Shown piece after piece: positions 25,909 through 32,816 of a stretch of 39,242 bases of DNA. The position numbers and the translations under genes were made by a program. The notes below the pieces were generated by a model, which was given only the letters and a program-made list of their open reading frames with translations, did no database searches and was not told where the DNA came from. The stretch comes from Gemmatimonadota bacterium (GTDB lineage Bacteria > Gemmatimonadota > Gemmatimonadetes > Gemmatimonadales > GWC2-71-9): positions 1 through 39,242 of the forward strand of contig QHVC01000051.1 in NCBI GenBank assembly GCA_003222205.1. Direction: 5' to 3'. Numbering within the stretch: position 1 is the stretch's first letter; every line of letters starts with the position of its first letter.

Positions 25909-26142
25909 ATGCGTGTAACCATCGAATACTGCGTCGTTTGAAACTACGAACCCCGGGCCACCGGTCTGGCGGCCGAGATCCGCGGCGCCTTTCCGCACGC
26001 GGAGATCAAGTTCATCGAGTCCTCCGGCGGCGTCTTCGAGGTCGAGGTGGACGGCAAGCGCGTGTTCTCCAAGAAGGCACTCCGCCGTCACGCGGCAGCG
26101 GGCGAAATCGTCCGCCTCATCAAGGAATCCGCCGCGCGCTGA
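25909..26142 (+). CDS. SelW/Rdx-family selenoprotein (in-frame TGA = selenocysteine)
   Basis: A 77-residue protein read through TGA at 25939-25941. The N-terminus is MRVTIEYCVVUNYEPRAT, with the family's CxxU redox motif at Cys8-Sec11 on the first beta-alpha turn. The distal part FEVEVDGKRVFSKK matches the SelW/Rdx signature of a beta-hairpin ending in GK..xSKK, and the length is typical. Mammalian SelW has the same layout (YCGAUGY, then FEV..GK..HSKK). Family members are thioredoxin-like-fold thiol/selenol redox proteins, and the partner is unknown. A hairpin with loop GGUCU lies 21 nt after the TGA, as bacterial SECIS elements require. The ATG at 25909 lacks a Shine-Dalgarno sequence. The stop is one base before the pfkA GTG, so the two genes are surely co-transcribed. 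Expression requires selA, selB, selC and selD elsewhere in the genome. Confidence 0.88.
25956..25974 (+). promoter_or_regulatory. Bacterial SECIS element (SelB-binding hairpin)
   Basis: Arms GGCCACC (25956-25962) and GGCGGCC (25968-25974) pair with one A-C mismatch and enclose the five-base loop GGTCT (25963-25967). The loop starts 21 nt after the TGA. The E. coli fdhF SECIS has the same GGUCU loop core, about 18 nt after its UGA, and it is the part SelB contacts. The hairpin is inside the coding sequence, as is normal for bacteria. Confidence 0.75.
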
Positions 26143-26143
26143 C

Positions 26144-27211
26144 GTGAAGATCGCCATCTCGACCGGCGGCGGCGACGCGCCGGGGCTCAACGCCGTCATC
26201 CGCGGGGCCGTCCTCGCGGCCGTGCACCGCGGCTGGGAATGCGTCGGCATCCGCAAAGGCTACGACGGCCTCCTCGGGCAGGAGCAGCTCGTCCCGCTCG
26301 GTCCGGCCGAAGTCCGCGGCATCACCCACCTCGGCGGGACCATCCTCGGCACGACCAACCGCGGCGATCCGTTCCACTGGCGCGAGCGGCTGCCCGACGG
26401 CACCTGGGTGGAGCACGACCGCTCCGAGGAGCTGGTGCGCGCCTTCCGGGCCCACGGCATCGGCGCCCTGATCGCCATCGGCGGCGACGGCTCGCTGCGG
26501 ATCGCCCGCCACCTCCTCGATAAAGGCGTCGCGCTCGTCGGCGTCCCCAAGACGATCGACAACGACGTCGGCGGCACCGAGGCCACCTTCGGGTTCGACA
26601 CCGCCGTGCAGACTGCCACCGAGGCTATCGACAAGCTGCACTCGACCGCCGAGAGCCACGAGCGCGTGATGGTGGTCGAGGTGATGGGCCGGCACGCCGG
26701 CTTCATCGCTTTGAGCGCCGGACTCGCCGGCTCCGCCGACGTGATCCTCATTCCCGAGATTCCCTACGAGATGGATCGGGTGTGCAACAAGATCCGCCAG
26801 CGCGAAGCCGAAGGCCGGCACTTCAGCATGGTGGTCGTCGCCGAAGGAGCGGTGGCCAGGGGCGGCGAGGAGGTGTACCTCGACGCCGAGCGGCGACGGC
26901 TGGGCGGTGTCGGCGACCGGGTGGCCCGCGTCATCGAGCAGAAGACGGGCAAGGAGACCCGTACCCTGGTGCTCGGACACCTGCAGCGCGGCGGCAGCCC
27001 CACCACGTTCGACCGCCTGTTGGGTCTGCGGTTCGGCGCCGCAGCCGTGCGGCTGATCGCCGAGGGGAAGTTCGGGCACATGGTGGCGCTCGACCCGCCG
27101 ACGATCGTCTCCGTTCCGCTCGACGAGGCGCTGGCCGCGCCCAAGCGCGTGCCGCTGGACAGCGATTCGATCGCCACCGCCCGCGACCTGGGGATCTCGC
27201 TGGGGGACTAA
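26144..27211 (+). CDS. pfkA: 6-phosphofructokinase
   Basis: 355 residues. It phosphorylates fructose 6-phosphate to the 1,6-bisphosphate in glycolysis, in the cytoplasm. Motifs are STGGGDAPGLNAVIRG at the N-terminus, GGDGS (113-117), PKTIDND (135-141, catalytic Asp139), VEVMGRHAGF and the C-terminal LGHLQRGGSPTTFDR. The donor signature is mixed. Gly116 (E. coli Gly104) points to ATP, whereas Lys136 (E. coli Gly124) is the residue usual in the pyrophosphate and mixed-substrate clade, so the donor should be tested. The GTG start at 26144 is one base after the selenoprotein stop and has no close ribosome binding site, so its translation is probably coupled to read-through of that gene. Repeats follow the stop codon. 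Confidence 0.93.
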   Translation: MKIAISTGGGDAPGLNAVIRGAVLAAVHRGWECVGIRKGYDGLLGQEQLVPLGPAEVRGITHLGGTILGTTNRGDPFHWRERLPDGTWVEHDRSEELVRAFRAHGIGALIAIGGDGSLRIARHLLDKGVALVGVPKTIDNDVGGTEATFGFDTAVQTATEAIDKLHSTAESHERVMVVEVMGRHAGFIALSAGLAGSADVILIPEIPYEMDRVCNKIRQREAEGRHFSMVVVAEGAVARGGEEVYLDAERRRLGGVGDRVARVIEQKTGKETRTLVLGHLQRGGSPTTFDRLLGLRFGAAAVRLIAEGKFGHMVALDPPTIVSVPLDEALAAPKRVPLDSDSIATARDLGISLGD

Positions 27212-27214
27212 GAA

Positions 27215-27250
27215 ACTGTCGGACAGACGACTGTCGGACTGTCGGACAGT
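27215..27250. repeat. ACTGTCGG tandem/palindromic repeat after pfkA
   Basis: Three copies of ACTGTCGG (27215, 27230, 27238) are interspersed with ACAGACG and ACAGTGCC. CTGTC-G-GACAG forms a small palindrome twice. It begins four bases after the pfkA stop codon. It could act in transcript ending or stability, but it looks like another member of the short-array family seen elsewhere in the window. Confidence 0.7.
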
Positions 27251-27345
27251 GCCTGTCCCCGCCGGAGGACGATTCTGTCGGCAAACTCGACGCCTCCGGA
27301 TGCCTCAACCCTTGATCCGCCCGTCGCTTCCGTTACCGGCCTCCC

Positions 27346-27361
27346 TGGCACGGGTCTTTCT
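27346..27361 (+). promoter_or_regulatory. Near-match to a sigma-54 promoter before the small secreted-protein gene
   Basis: TGGCACG (27346-27352), four bases, then TTTC (27357-27360). The sigma-54 consensus is TGGCACG-N4-TTGC, so only the minus-12 G differs. It lies 31 bases before the ATG at 27392, a suitable distance. The lost G is important for sigma-54, so this is tentative. TATAAG at 27361 is an alternative minus-10, without a minus-35. Confidence 0.3.
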
Positions 27362-27391
27362 ATAAGGAAGCGCTGGGAGGTGACTGCCCTT

Positions 27392-27691
27392 ATGAAACGC
27401 ATGCTGGTGATGGTGGGCCTGCTGCTGGCGATCGGCGTGGGGGCCGCCGCCGCGCAGACACGCGTGAGCGTGTCCCTGGGCTTCGGCATCGGGAGGCCGT
27501 ACGCGGCGGGATATGTGATCGTGGGCCGGCCGGATCGGCCGTATCGATCGCTCTGGGGGTACCGGCGGCCGGCGCTGGTGATCGTGGAGCCGGCGCCGAT
27601 CTTCGTACGGCGCCCGTGGCGCTCCCGCCTCTATTACTACCGGCCGTACCACCGGTTCGGCGCGTGCTGGGATCACCGGTGCCGCTTCTGA
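27392..27691 (+). CDS. Small exported Tyr/Arg-rich protein of unknown function
   Basis: 99 residues: a classical signal peptide (MKRMLVMVGLLLAIGVGAAAAQ) with probable cleavage after AAAAQ or just before, then about 75 residues rich in Arg, Tyr, Pro and Gly (VIVGRPDRPYRSLWGYRRP, SRLYYYRPYHR), ending near two cysteines. Such low-complexity basic exported proteins occur in many environmental bacteria without known function. The start ATG 27392 is set by GGGAGGTGA eight bases upstream; the GTG at 27380 is part of that site. A strong terminator follows the stop, so the gene is probably monocistronic. Confidence 0.75.
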   Translation: MKRMLVMVGLLLAIGVGAAAAQTRVSVSLGFGIGRPYAAGYVIVGRPDRPYRSLWGYRRPALVIVEPAPIFVRRPWRSRLYYYRPYHRFGACWDHRCRF

Positions 27692-27726
27692 CGCCCTAGG
27701 TCGGTGCAGCGGCGTACGGTTCGGCA

Positions 27727-27764
27727 GGCGGGAGACCGCACGCGGGTCTCCCGCCTTCTTCTTA
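27727..27764 (+). terminator. Rho-independent terminator
   Basis: An 11-bp perfect stem, GGCGGGAGACC with GGTCTCCCGCC, has a 7-base loop and is followed by TTCTTCTTA. It lies 35 bases after the stop of the small secreted-protein gene. The T-rich tail exists only on the plus strand. Confidence 0.8.
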
Positions 27765-27771
27765 CGCTCGC

Positions 27772-28671
27772 TCAGCTCGCCGCCGGCGCTTCCTTCTTCT
27801 TGCCGAAGATCCGCTTGAAGAACGCCCCGATGGCCACGAGCGCCACGACGATGAGCTTCTTCAGCGCAATGATCCCCGCCAACAGCAGCTTGAAGAACCC
27901 GGCCTTGGCGGCGATCGAGCCGGCGATCAGCGCGGCGATCCCGTACTCCGCCACCTTGTCGGTTCCCGGCACGAAGTCCGCGTAGCGGTTCCCCTCGGCG
28001 AAGTCCACGAACGCGATCACTTTCCCCATGTCGCGCCGCACGGTGGCGAGCTGATCCATCGTGGCCACGGCGTTGAGCACCAGCACGCCGCGACGGCCCA
28101 GCACGCGGATGTTGTAGTTCAGGGTATGGACCGGCTCGGTGCCGAAGTGCAGGTCCTTCGCCCAGTACAGCTTGTGGGTCGCCGCATCGTAGCGCGGGGG
28201 CTCGGCCCACCCGACGAGATCGACCTCAGGGTATCCTTGCCGGCGCCGCTCCTCGTTCGCCTGGCGGATGCCCCGCTGCATCTTGCCGAGCAGATCGTTG
28301 TAGTTGATCGTCGCGGCGTCGTCGTCCTTGACGAAGCCGTCCTCGTCGTAGCTGATCACCACTGCCCACGACTCCCGGTCGAACACGCCCAGGCCGGCCG
28401 GCACGATCATCCCCAGGGTCTCGCTGTCCGGCGGGTTCCCCCAGGCGCGGATGACGAGACCGGTCTCGCGGGCGTCCAGATAGCGAAACTCGGGCGGCAG
28501 CTCGAGGGTCGCGAGGCCCCCGCGGAGCTTCACGTGCCCGGTTCGGTAGTGGAGCCGGGCTTCCATCTGCTCGGGGGTGAGGTTCTGCGGCGTCTCCTGC
28601 AGCTTCTGCGCGGAGAGCGCGGCGGCGGTGACGGGCAGCGCCGCGAGCAGCGTCAGCCAACGTGTGGTCAT
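27772..28671 (-). CDS. DUF2167-family membrane protein
   Basis: 299 residues: signal peptide (to about LSAQ), a soluble beta-rich DUF2167 domain, two or more hydrophobic helices near the C-terminus (AALIAGSIAAKAGFFKLLLA and KLIVVALVAIGAFF), and a lysine-rich tail (KRIFGKKKE). Family landmarks are the early GHVKLRGGLATLELP, the central YDEDGFVKDDDA, VGWAEPPRYDAATHKLYWAK and NYNIRVLGRRGVLVLNAVA. The domain is widespread in Gram-negative bacteria and uncharacterised; it should sit in the inner membrane with the domain outside. The ATG at 28671 has GGAGG six bases upstream. It is divergent from the DEAH helicase gene. Confidence 0.88.
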   Translation of the reverse strand: MTTRWLTLLAALPVTAAALSAQKLQETPQNLTPEQMEARLHYRTGHVKLRGGLATLELPPEFRYLDARETGLVIRAWGNPPDSETLGMIVPAGLGVFDRESWAVVISYDEDGFVKDDDAATINYNDLLGKMQRGIRQANEERRRQGYPEVDLVGWAEPPRYDAATHKLYWAKDLHFGTEPVHTLNYNIRVLGRRGVLVLNAVATMDQLATVRRDMGKVIAFVDFAEGNRYADFVPGTDKVAEYGIAALIAGSIAAKAGFFKLLLAGIIALKKLIVVALVAIGAFFKRIFGKKKEAPAAS

Positions 28672-28730
28672 GGGCGGCCTCCGGGCCGAGGCGGGCGCGG
28701 GGAACGGGCCAATCTACGTTACGGCCGTTC

Positions 28731-28736
28731 TATATT
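28731..28736 (+). promoter_or_regulatory. Candidate leaderless minus-10 (TATATT) of the DEAH helicase
   Basis: TATATT ends six bases before the GTG at 28743, with no Shine-Dalgarno sequence between. The local sequence TATATTGAAGCC-GTG closely resembles the lhr start region (CATATTGAATCC-ATG). Confidence 0.4.
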
Positions 28737-28742
28737 GAAGCC

Positions 28743-31298
28743 GTGCGGCTGACCCGAGATCATTTCGTCCCACCGGATCCCCAGGCCTTTCTCGCCGCCG
28801 AGCCACCCACCGGACGCGTCATCGTCATCGCCCCGACCCGTGCGGCGTGCGAGACCATCGAGCTGGCGCTGGGCCTGCACCTCGACACGCTCCTCGAGCG
28901 CGAGCACGGTGACGACATTCGGCGGCTCGCCGCCTCGGGGCACGGGTTCGGGATCGTGGCGGCGACGGGGACGGGCAAGACGCTCGCCGTCCGGCCGATC
29001 GCCGAGACCATCCTCCAGGCGCCGCTCCGGGTCGGCGTGGTGAATCGCGAGCGCGAAGCGACTCCGGAGACGCCCACCTGGAACGTGGTCATCGTGACCA
29101 CGGGCATCGCGCGGCGCTGGTTCGAGGACGGCCTGATTACGAAGAAGGACACGCTGGTGGTGGACGAGATTCACCAGACCTCTGCCGAGCTCGAGCTGTG
29201 CCTGGCGCTCGGCAAGCGCCCGGGGTGCCGCTTCATCTGGCTCTCGGCGACCGTGGACCCGACGTTTTACGCCGCATACCTGGGCGCCGCCGAAGTGCTG
29301 GAGACCCGGGCGTTCGATCCCGCCCGCGCCGCCCAGGTGAAGGTCCTGCCGCTGCGCCCGCACGAATTCTTGAGCGAGCGGTTCATGCAGCGGGTGATGA
29401 AAGAACGGCGCGGCGTGGCGGTGTTCGTCCCCACTCGCGCTGAGGTCGAGCAGCTCGCCCGCGACGTGGGCGACCGCTGGCAGCGGCTCGCCACGGCGTT
29501 CTATCACGGCGGCGAGCCGATCCGCGTGATCCGGCCGTACCTCGACGGGGCGGTGCGGCGGCCGTTCCTGCTCGCCATGACGGCCGCGGGGCAGTCGGCC
29601 CTCAATATCCGGGGGCTGGACACGGTGGTCATCTACGATGCCCGCTACGCCAACGTCGTCGAGCGCGGCCGCAACGTGCTCACGCGGCTGTACCTCGGCG
29701 CGAACGAGATCCTGCAGATGGCCGGCCGCGTGCACGGTCGCGTGGAGAGTGGGGAGGTCTACATCCTCAGCGACCGCGACCTGGTGTTCGCGGCGCTCAG
29801 CCCCGGACCGCCGGAATTCCAGCTCGCGGGTGACGCCGAGCGCGTCGCCATCACGTGCGCGGCGCTGGGCGTCGACGCCCAGGAGCTGGACCTCCCCGTG
29901 CCGCTCGATCGCCGCGCCTACCGCGAGGTCATGCAGCTGCTGAGCGACCGCGGTCTCATCGAGAACGGCCGGCTGACCCGCTACGGCCGCGACGTGGATG
30001 CGATGCCGGTCGAGCGTCCCTGGGGAGAGCTGCTCGTGCACGCCGACGTGGAGCTGGTCCCGTTCGTGGCGGTGGCGGCGAACATCGAATCGCTGCACCG
30101 CATGACGCGGGAGGAGCGCGACTTGAAGGGGCTCATCGTCCCGGGCAGTGATCACCTCACCGCCTACAACGTGTTCGCGGAAGCCGTCAACAAGCACGGC
30201 CGGCTGGGCGAGGTATACGGCCTCCCGCGACACCTGTTCGGCGAGGAGATTGACGCTTGGGGCGAAGCGCGCGGCGTGCTCGTGAAGGCGATCGAGGACG
30301 TGGCCCTGGGGACGGCATCGGTGTACCGCCAGCTCGACCTGCCGCTCCCTGGAAAACTCCCCTACGCCCGAGAGGAAACGCGCGCCGCCTTCGCCGAGCT
30401 GGTGGCGCGGATCATGCCGTTCGATCTCGTCATCGACGAAGAGACGGCCGACGGCCGCGAGGCCCGGGTGAGCAAGGGCTCGGTGTGCGGGAGTTGGGGC
30501 GCCGTGGCGGGCACGCTGCGCTACTTCGCGGACCGCTTCGGCGTGCCGCGCGCCAGCATCGAAGGCACGCAGCTCCCCGAGCGCGCCACGCGTCGCTACG
30601 CGCGCCGCAGTCCGCCCGAGGTGGTGTTCGAGCGCCACCGCCGGCGCGAGGAGCTGATGGTCGCGCGCCGCCTCGAGTACTTCGGGTTCGTGCTCGAGCG
30701 TGAGGTGGAGCCGTTGCGCGGCCACTGGCCGGACGCCCTGGCCCCGGCGGCGCGCGCGGCGCTCGTCGCGGCGCTGCTCGCCGGGGAAACGCCGCACCCG
30801 GACCAGGGACGGGTCCGTAAGGCGCTGGAGCGGTTCGGGCTCTATTGGCGGCGCTCGGGGGGACAGGTCGTCGAGGCCGCAGCCGACCGCGTCGCCGTGC
30901 GGCTCGCCGCCCAGCTCGCCGGCATCGCTTCCTGGGACGACTTCATCGGGACCCGTTTGTCCCTGGATGTGGACGCCGCCATCCCGGCCGACGTCCGCGC
31001 CCGCCTGGACGCGCTCCCGGCCTCTATCCACCTCTACGGGGACCGAGTCGCCGTCGACTACGACGTCGAGCAGGGAGTCGCGGTAGTCCGCCTGCAACTC
31101 AAGGAAGGGCAGGCCCGCCGTCTCAAGGTCGGCGACCTGCCGGCGTTCGACCGCCCCGTCCGGTTCACCGTCCTGCGCGGCAAGCGCACCGCGCTCCGCG
31201 GGGAGAGCCTCGAGGAACTGCGCGGGCAACTGGCCGGACTGGGCCGCGAGGAGCGGGTGCGGCTGGCGCGCGGAGGGCGCCGCCCCAGGAGGCGGTGA
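28743..31298 (+). CDS. Divergent DEAH-box helicase (HrpA/HrpB-like)
   Basis: 851 residues, a superfamily-2 NTP-dependent nucleic-acid helicase. Motif I is AATGTGKTLA (Lys79), motif II DEIH (141-144), motif III LSATVDP, a motif V-like AMTAAGQSALNIRGLDTVVI and motif VI QMAGRVHGR. A long C-terminal half has no domain I can name and ends in a basic GGRRPRRR tail. It differs from standard HrpB: only 62 residues separate motifs I and II, the first Arg of motif VI (QRxGRxGR) is replaced by Met, and the HrpB C-terminal block is not evident. The substrate (RNA or DNA) is undecided. GTG 28743 is chosen because homology begins just after it; the upstream in-frame stretch is arginine-rich and not protein-like. 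Confidence 0.82.
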   Translation: MRLTRDHFVPPDPQAFLAAEPPTGRVIVIAPTRAACETIELALGLHLDTLLEREHGDDIRRLAASGHGFGIVAATGTGKTLAVRPIAETILQAPLRVGVVNREREATPETPTWNVVIVTTGIARRWFEDGLITKKDTLVVDEIHQTSAELELCLALGKRPGCRFIWLSATVDPTFYAAYLGAAEVLETRAFDPARAAQVKVLPLRPHEFLSERFMQRVMKERRGVAVFVPTRAEVEQLARDVGDRWQRLATAFYHGGEPIRVIRPYLDGAVRRPFLLAMTAAGQSALNIRGLDTVVIYDARYANVVERGRNVLTRLYLGANEILQMAGRVHGRVESGEVYILSDRDLVFAALSPGPPEFQLAGDAERVAITCAALGVDAQELDLPVPLDRRAYREVMQLLSDRGLIENGRLTRYGRDVDAMPVERPWGELLVHADVELVPFVAVAANIESLHRMTREERDLKGLIVPGSDHLTAYNVFAEAVNKHGRLGEVYGLPRHLFGEEIDAWGEARGVLVKAIEDVALGTASVYRQLDLPLPGKLPYAREETRAAFAELVARIMPFDLVIDEETADGREARVSKGSVCGSWGAVAGTLRYFADRFGVPRASIEGTQLPERATRRYARRSPPEVVFERHRRREELMVARRLEYFGFVLEREVEPLRGHWPDALAPAARAALVAALLAGETPHPDQGRVRKALERFGLYWRRSGGQVVEAAADRVAVRLAAQLAGIASWDDFIGTRLSLDVDAAIPADVRARLDALPASIHLYGDRVAVDYDVEQGVAVVRLQLKEGQARRLKVGDLPAFDRPVRFTVLRGKRTALRGESLEELRGQLAGLGREERVRLARGGRRPRRR

Positions 31299-31373
31299 GC
31301 GTGACCTCCGCCGCGACGCGGGGTCTTACTGGGTGAAGCCTCAGCCCGCACCGGAATCCACCTGAGGGCGCCC

Positions 31374-31853
31374 ATGACGAGTCCGCGTATGCACACCCGC
31401 ACGCCGTCCCGTGACGTACCACCCACGACATTCGCTTTCGCCCCGATCGGCAAAGCCTTGATGGAGGCGCTCCCCGATGGGGTCGTCGTGTTCGATCCCT
31501 TCGGGCGAATGGTCTACGCCAATCAATCCGCCCGCAGTGCCGTCGAGGCAGTGGAGGAGCTGGACCGCCGTCCCGAAGAGGCCCGCAAGAAGATCCTCGC
31601 CTTGGGCGGTCGCTCCACGCGCCTCCGGCACGGGGCGATGGAGCTCGGCGAGGCGCTATTCCTGCCGGCCGGAGGGGCCGCCCCGATGAACGGCAGCACC
31701 CTCGCCGACCGGGAGCGCCAGGCGATCCTCGAGACCCTGCAGGCCACGCGCGGCCGTCTCGCCGAAGCGGCCCGCCGGCTGGGGATCAGTCGCACGACGT
31801 TGTGGCGGCGTCTCCGCGCGTACGGCGTGCGCGACTTTCGCACCGCGAAGTAG
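31374..31853 (+). CDS. Small PAS-like/Fis-type HTH regulator without an AAA+ domain
   Basis: 159 residues. The N-terminal half (IGKALMEALPDGVVVFDPFG, RMVYANQSAR) is a PAS-like start, as in sensor proteins. The C-terminal third is a Fis-type helix-turn-helix (RQAILETLQATRGRLAEAAR, then RRLGISRTTLWRRLRAYGV), the DNA-binding end of sigma-54 activators. The central AAA+ domain is absent, so it cannot drive sigma-54 open-complex formation itself. It may be a repressor, architectural regulator or response module. The ATG at 31374 has GAGGG six bases upstream. It is 19 bases before the thioesterase gene. Confidence 0.8.
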   Translation: MTSPRMHTRTPSRDVPPTTFAFAPIGKALMEALPDGVVVFDPFGRMVYANQSARSAVEAVEELDRRPEEARKKILALGGRSTRLRHGAMELGEALFLPAGGAAPMNGSTLADRERQAILETLQATRGRLAEAARRLGISRTTLWRRLRAYGVRDFRTAK

Positions 31854-31858
31854 TGGCC

Positions 31859-31864
31859 TAGCTT
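31859..31864 (+). promoter_or_regulatory. Candidate leaderless minus-10 (TAGCTT) of the thioesterase gene
   Basis: TAGCTT ends eight bases before the ATG at 31873. GGGG at 31868-31871 is too close to the start to be a normal ribosome binding site. It belongs to the TAnnTTGA pattern shared with other starts in this window. Confidence 0.3.
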
Positions 31865-31872
31865 GACGGGGC

Positions 31873-32331
31873 ATGCCCGCCCCGTACGTCATTGAAGAGT
31901 ACGTCCGCTGGTCCGACGTGGACTTCGCGGGCATCATCTTCTACGGCTCCTACGTGCGGTTCTTCGAGATCGCCGAGACGGAGCTGTTCCGCGCCGCCGG
32001 GCTCCCGCACCGCGAGTTCTTCGACCGCTTCGATATCTGGCTCCCCCGCAAGGCGGTGCACGCCGAGTTTTTCCGGCCCGCGCGGCTCGATGACCGGCTC
32101 CGCGTCGCGACCTACGTGGCGCGGCTGGGAACCAAGTCGCTGACGCTCAACTTCGACGTGGTGCACGATGACGGGCCGAAGCTGTCCGCGGCCGGATGGC
32201 AGGTGCTCGTGTGCGTGGACCGCCCGCGGCTCAAGTCACGCCCGCTCCCGGGCGAGCTGGTGCGCGCCCTGGCGCCGTACACGCTGGCGGCCGACGCGGC
32301 CCGCGTGGCCCTTGGGGTGACCCTCCCCTGA
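31873..32331 (+). CDS. Acyl-CoA thioesterase, 4HBT/YbgC type
   Basis: 152 residues, a single hot-dog fold. The catalytic motif is recognisable near the N-terminus: YVRWSDVDFAGIIFYGSYVR, with Asp17 in the position of the 4HBT nucleophile/base. It hydrolyses acyl-CoA thioesters in the cytoplasm, and chain length cannot be predicted. The rest (FDRFDIWLPRKAVHAEFFRP, TKSLTLNFDVVHDDG) fits the family, and length is typical. It is the first gene of a run in which the next genes overlap (32328-32331, 32813-32816) or abut (4 bases before ispH), so the cluster is likely one operon. Confidence 0.87.
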   Translation: MPAPYVIEEYVRWSDVDFAGIIFYGSYVRFFEIAETELFRAAGLPHREFFDRFDIWLPRKAVHAEFFRPARLDDRLRVATYVARLGTKSLTLNFDVVHDDGPKLSAAGWQVLVCVDRPRLKSRPLPGELVRALAPYTLAADAARVALGVTLP

Positions 32332-32816
32332 AGGCCCTGCTCCTGCTCATCCTGTGCGTCGCGTGCGGAGCGGCCCAGCAGCCGGGCGCCCGGCTGCGGG
32401 TCGCCGTGCGCAGGGCGGGGGTGGACTCCGCCCGCTTCGAGGCGGGGGCCACCGCGCGCCGCTGCGGCTCCGGTCGTGGCGTCGTGGTCGAGGGCGTGGA
32501 ACGCGGCAACGGTTTGCTGGTCTGGCTCCGGTTTCCTGATTCCCTGGGCGTCGGTTCGTACCAGCCGCTCGTGCGCGGCGACACGACCAGCCCGCGTGGC
32601 GCGGTGACCGTCGTGCGCTGGATGCAGGGCAGCGCCGCGCACGGAATGGTGCTCGACAGCGGCGCGGTGACCGTCACGCCCACCGCCGGGCACCTGACGG
32701 TGCGCGCCCAGGGATCGGGGCTCGAGTACGTCGGAGCGCGGCGCGCCAGCGTGGACGCAGTTATCGAGCAGGTGACGTTCGCGGCGGAGACGACGGGCTG
32801 CGGAGCGGCGCCGTGA
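32328..32816 (+). CDS. Small exported protein of unknown function, probable CTG start
   Basis: About 162 residues beginning LKALLLLILCVACGAAQQ, a signal peptide or imperfect lipoprotein signal (VACG). The mature part is beta-rich (SARFEAGATARRCG, GAVTVTPTAGHLTVRAQG) and resembles no family I can name. No ATG, GTG or TTG lies in frame at the start of the signal. The best start is CTG 32328, overlapping the thioesterase stop (CTGA), with GGGGTGA about eight bases upstream. In-frame starts upstream (ATG 32196) would prepend an arginine/proline-rich segment incompatible with export. The 3' end overlaps the next gene by four bases (GTGA). Confidence 0.65.
   Translation: MKALLLLILCVACGAAQQPGARLRVAVRRAGVDSARFEAGATARRCGSGRGVVVEGVERGNGLLVWLRFPDSLGVGSYQPLVRGDTTSPRGAVTVVRWMQGSAAHGMVLDSGAVTVTPTAGHLTVRAQGSGLEYVGARRASVDAVIEQVTFAAETTGCGAAP

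Noticed and set aside
25909-25941. TGA at 25939 as an ordinary stop, making the selW-like gene a pseudogene or leaving no gene here
   Set aside because: Homology continues without break after the TGA, the TGA is exactly at the family's U/C position, a SECIS-like hairpin follows, and the downstream stop abuts pfkA.
25885-26256. Minus-strand open frame across the selenoprotein and pfkA start
   Set aside because: It is antisense to two well-supported genes, shows no domain, and contains arginine/alanine-rich text typical of shadow frames in GC-rich DNA.
28719-31229. Long minus-strand frame of 836 codons opposite the DEAH helicase
   Set aside because: Helicase motifs on the plus strand are clear. 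The opposite frame has no motif and follows the same GC shadow pattern.
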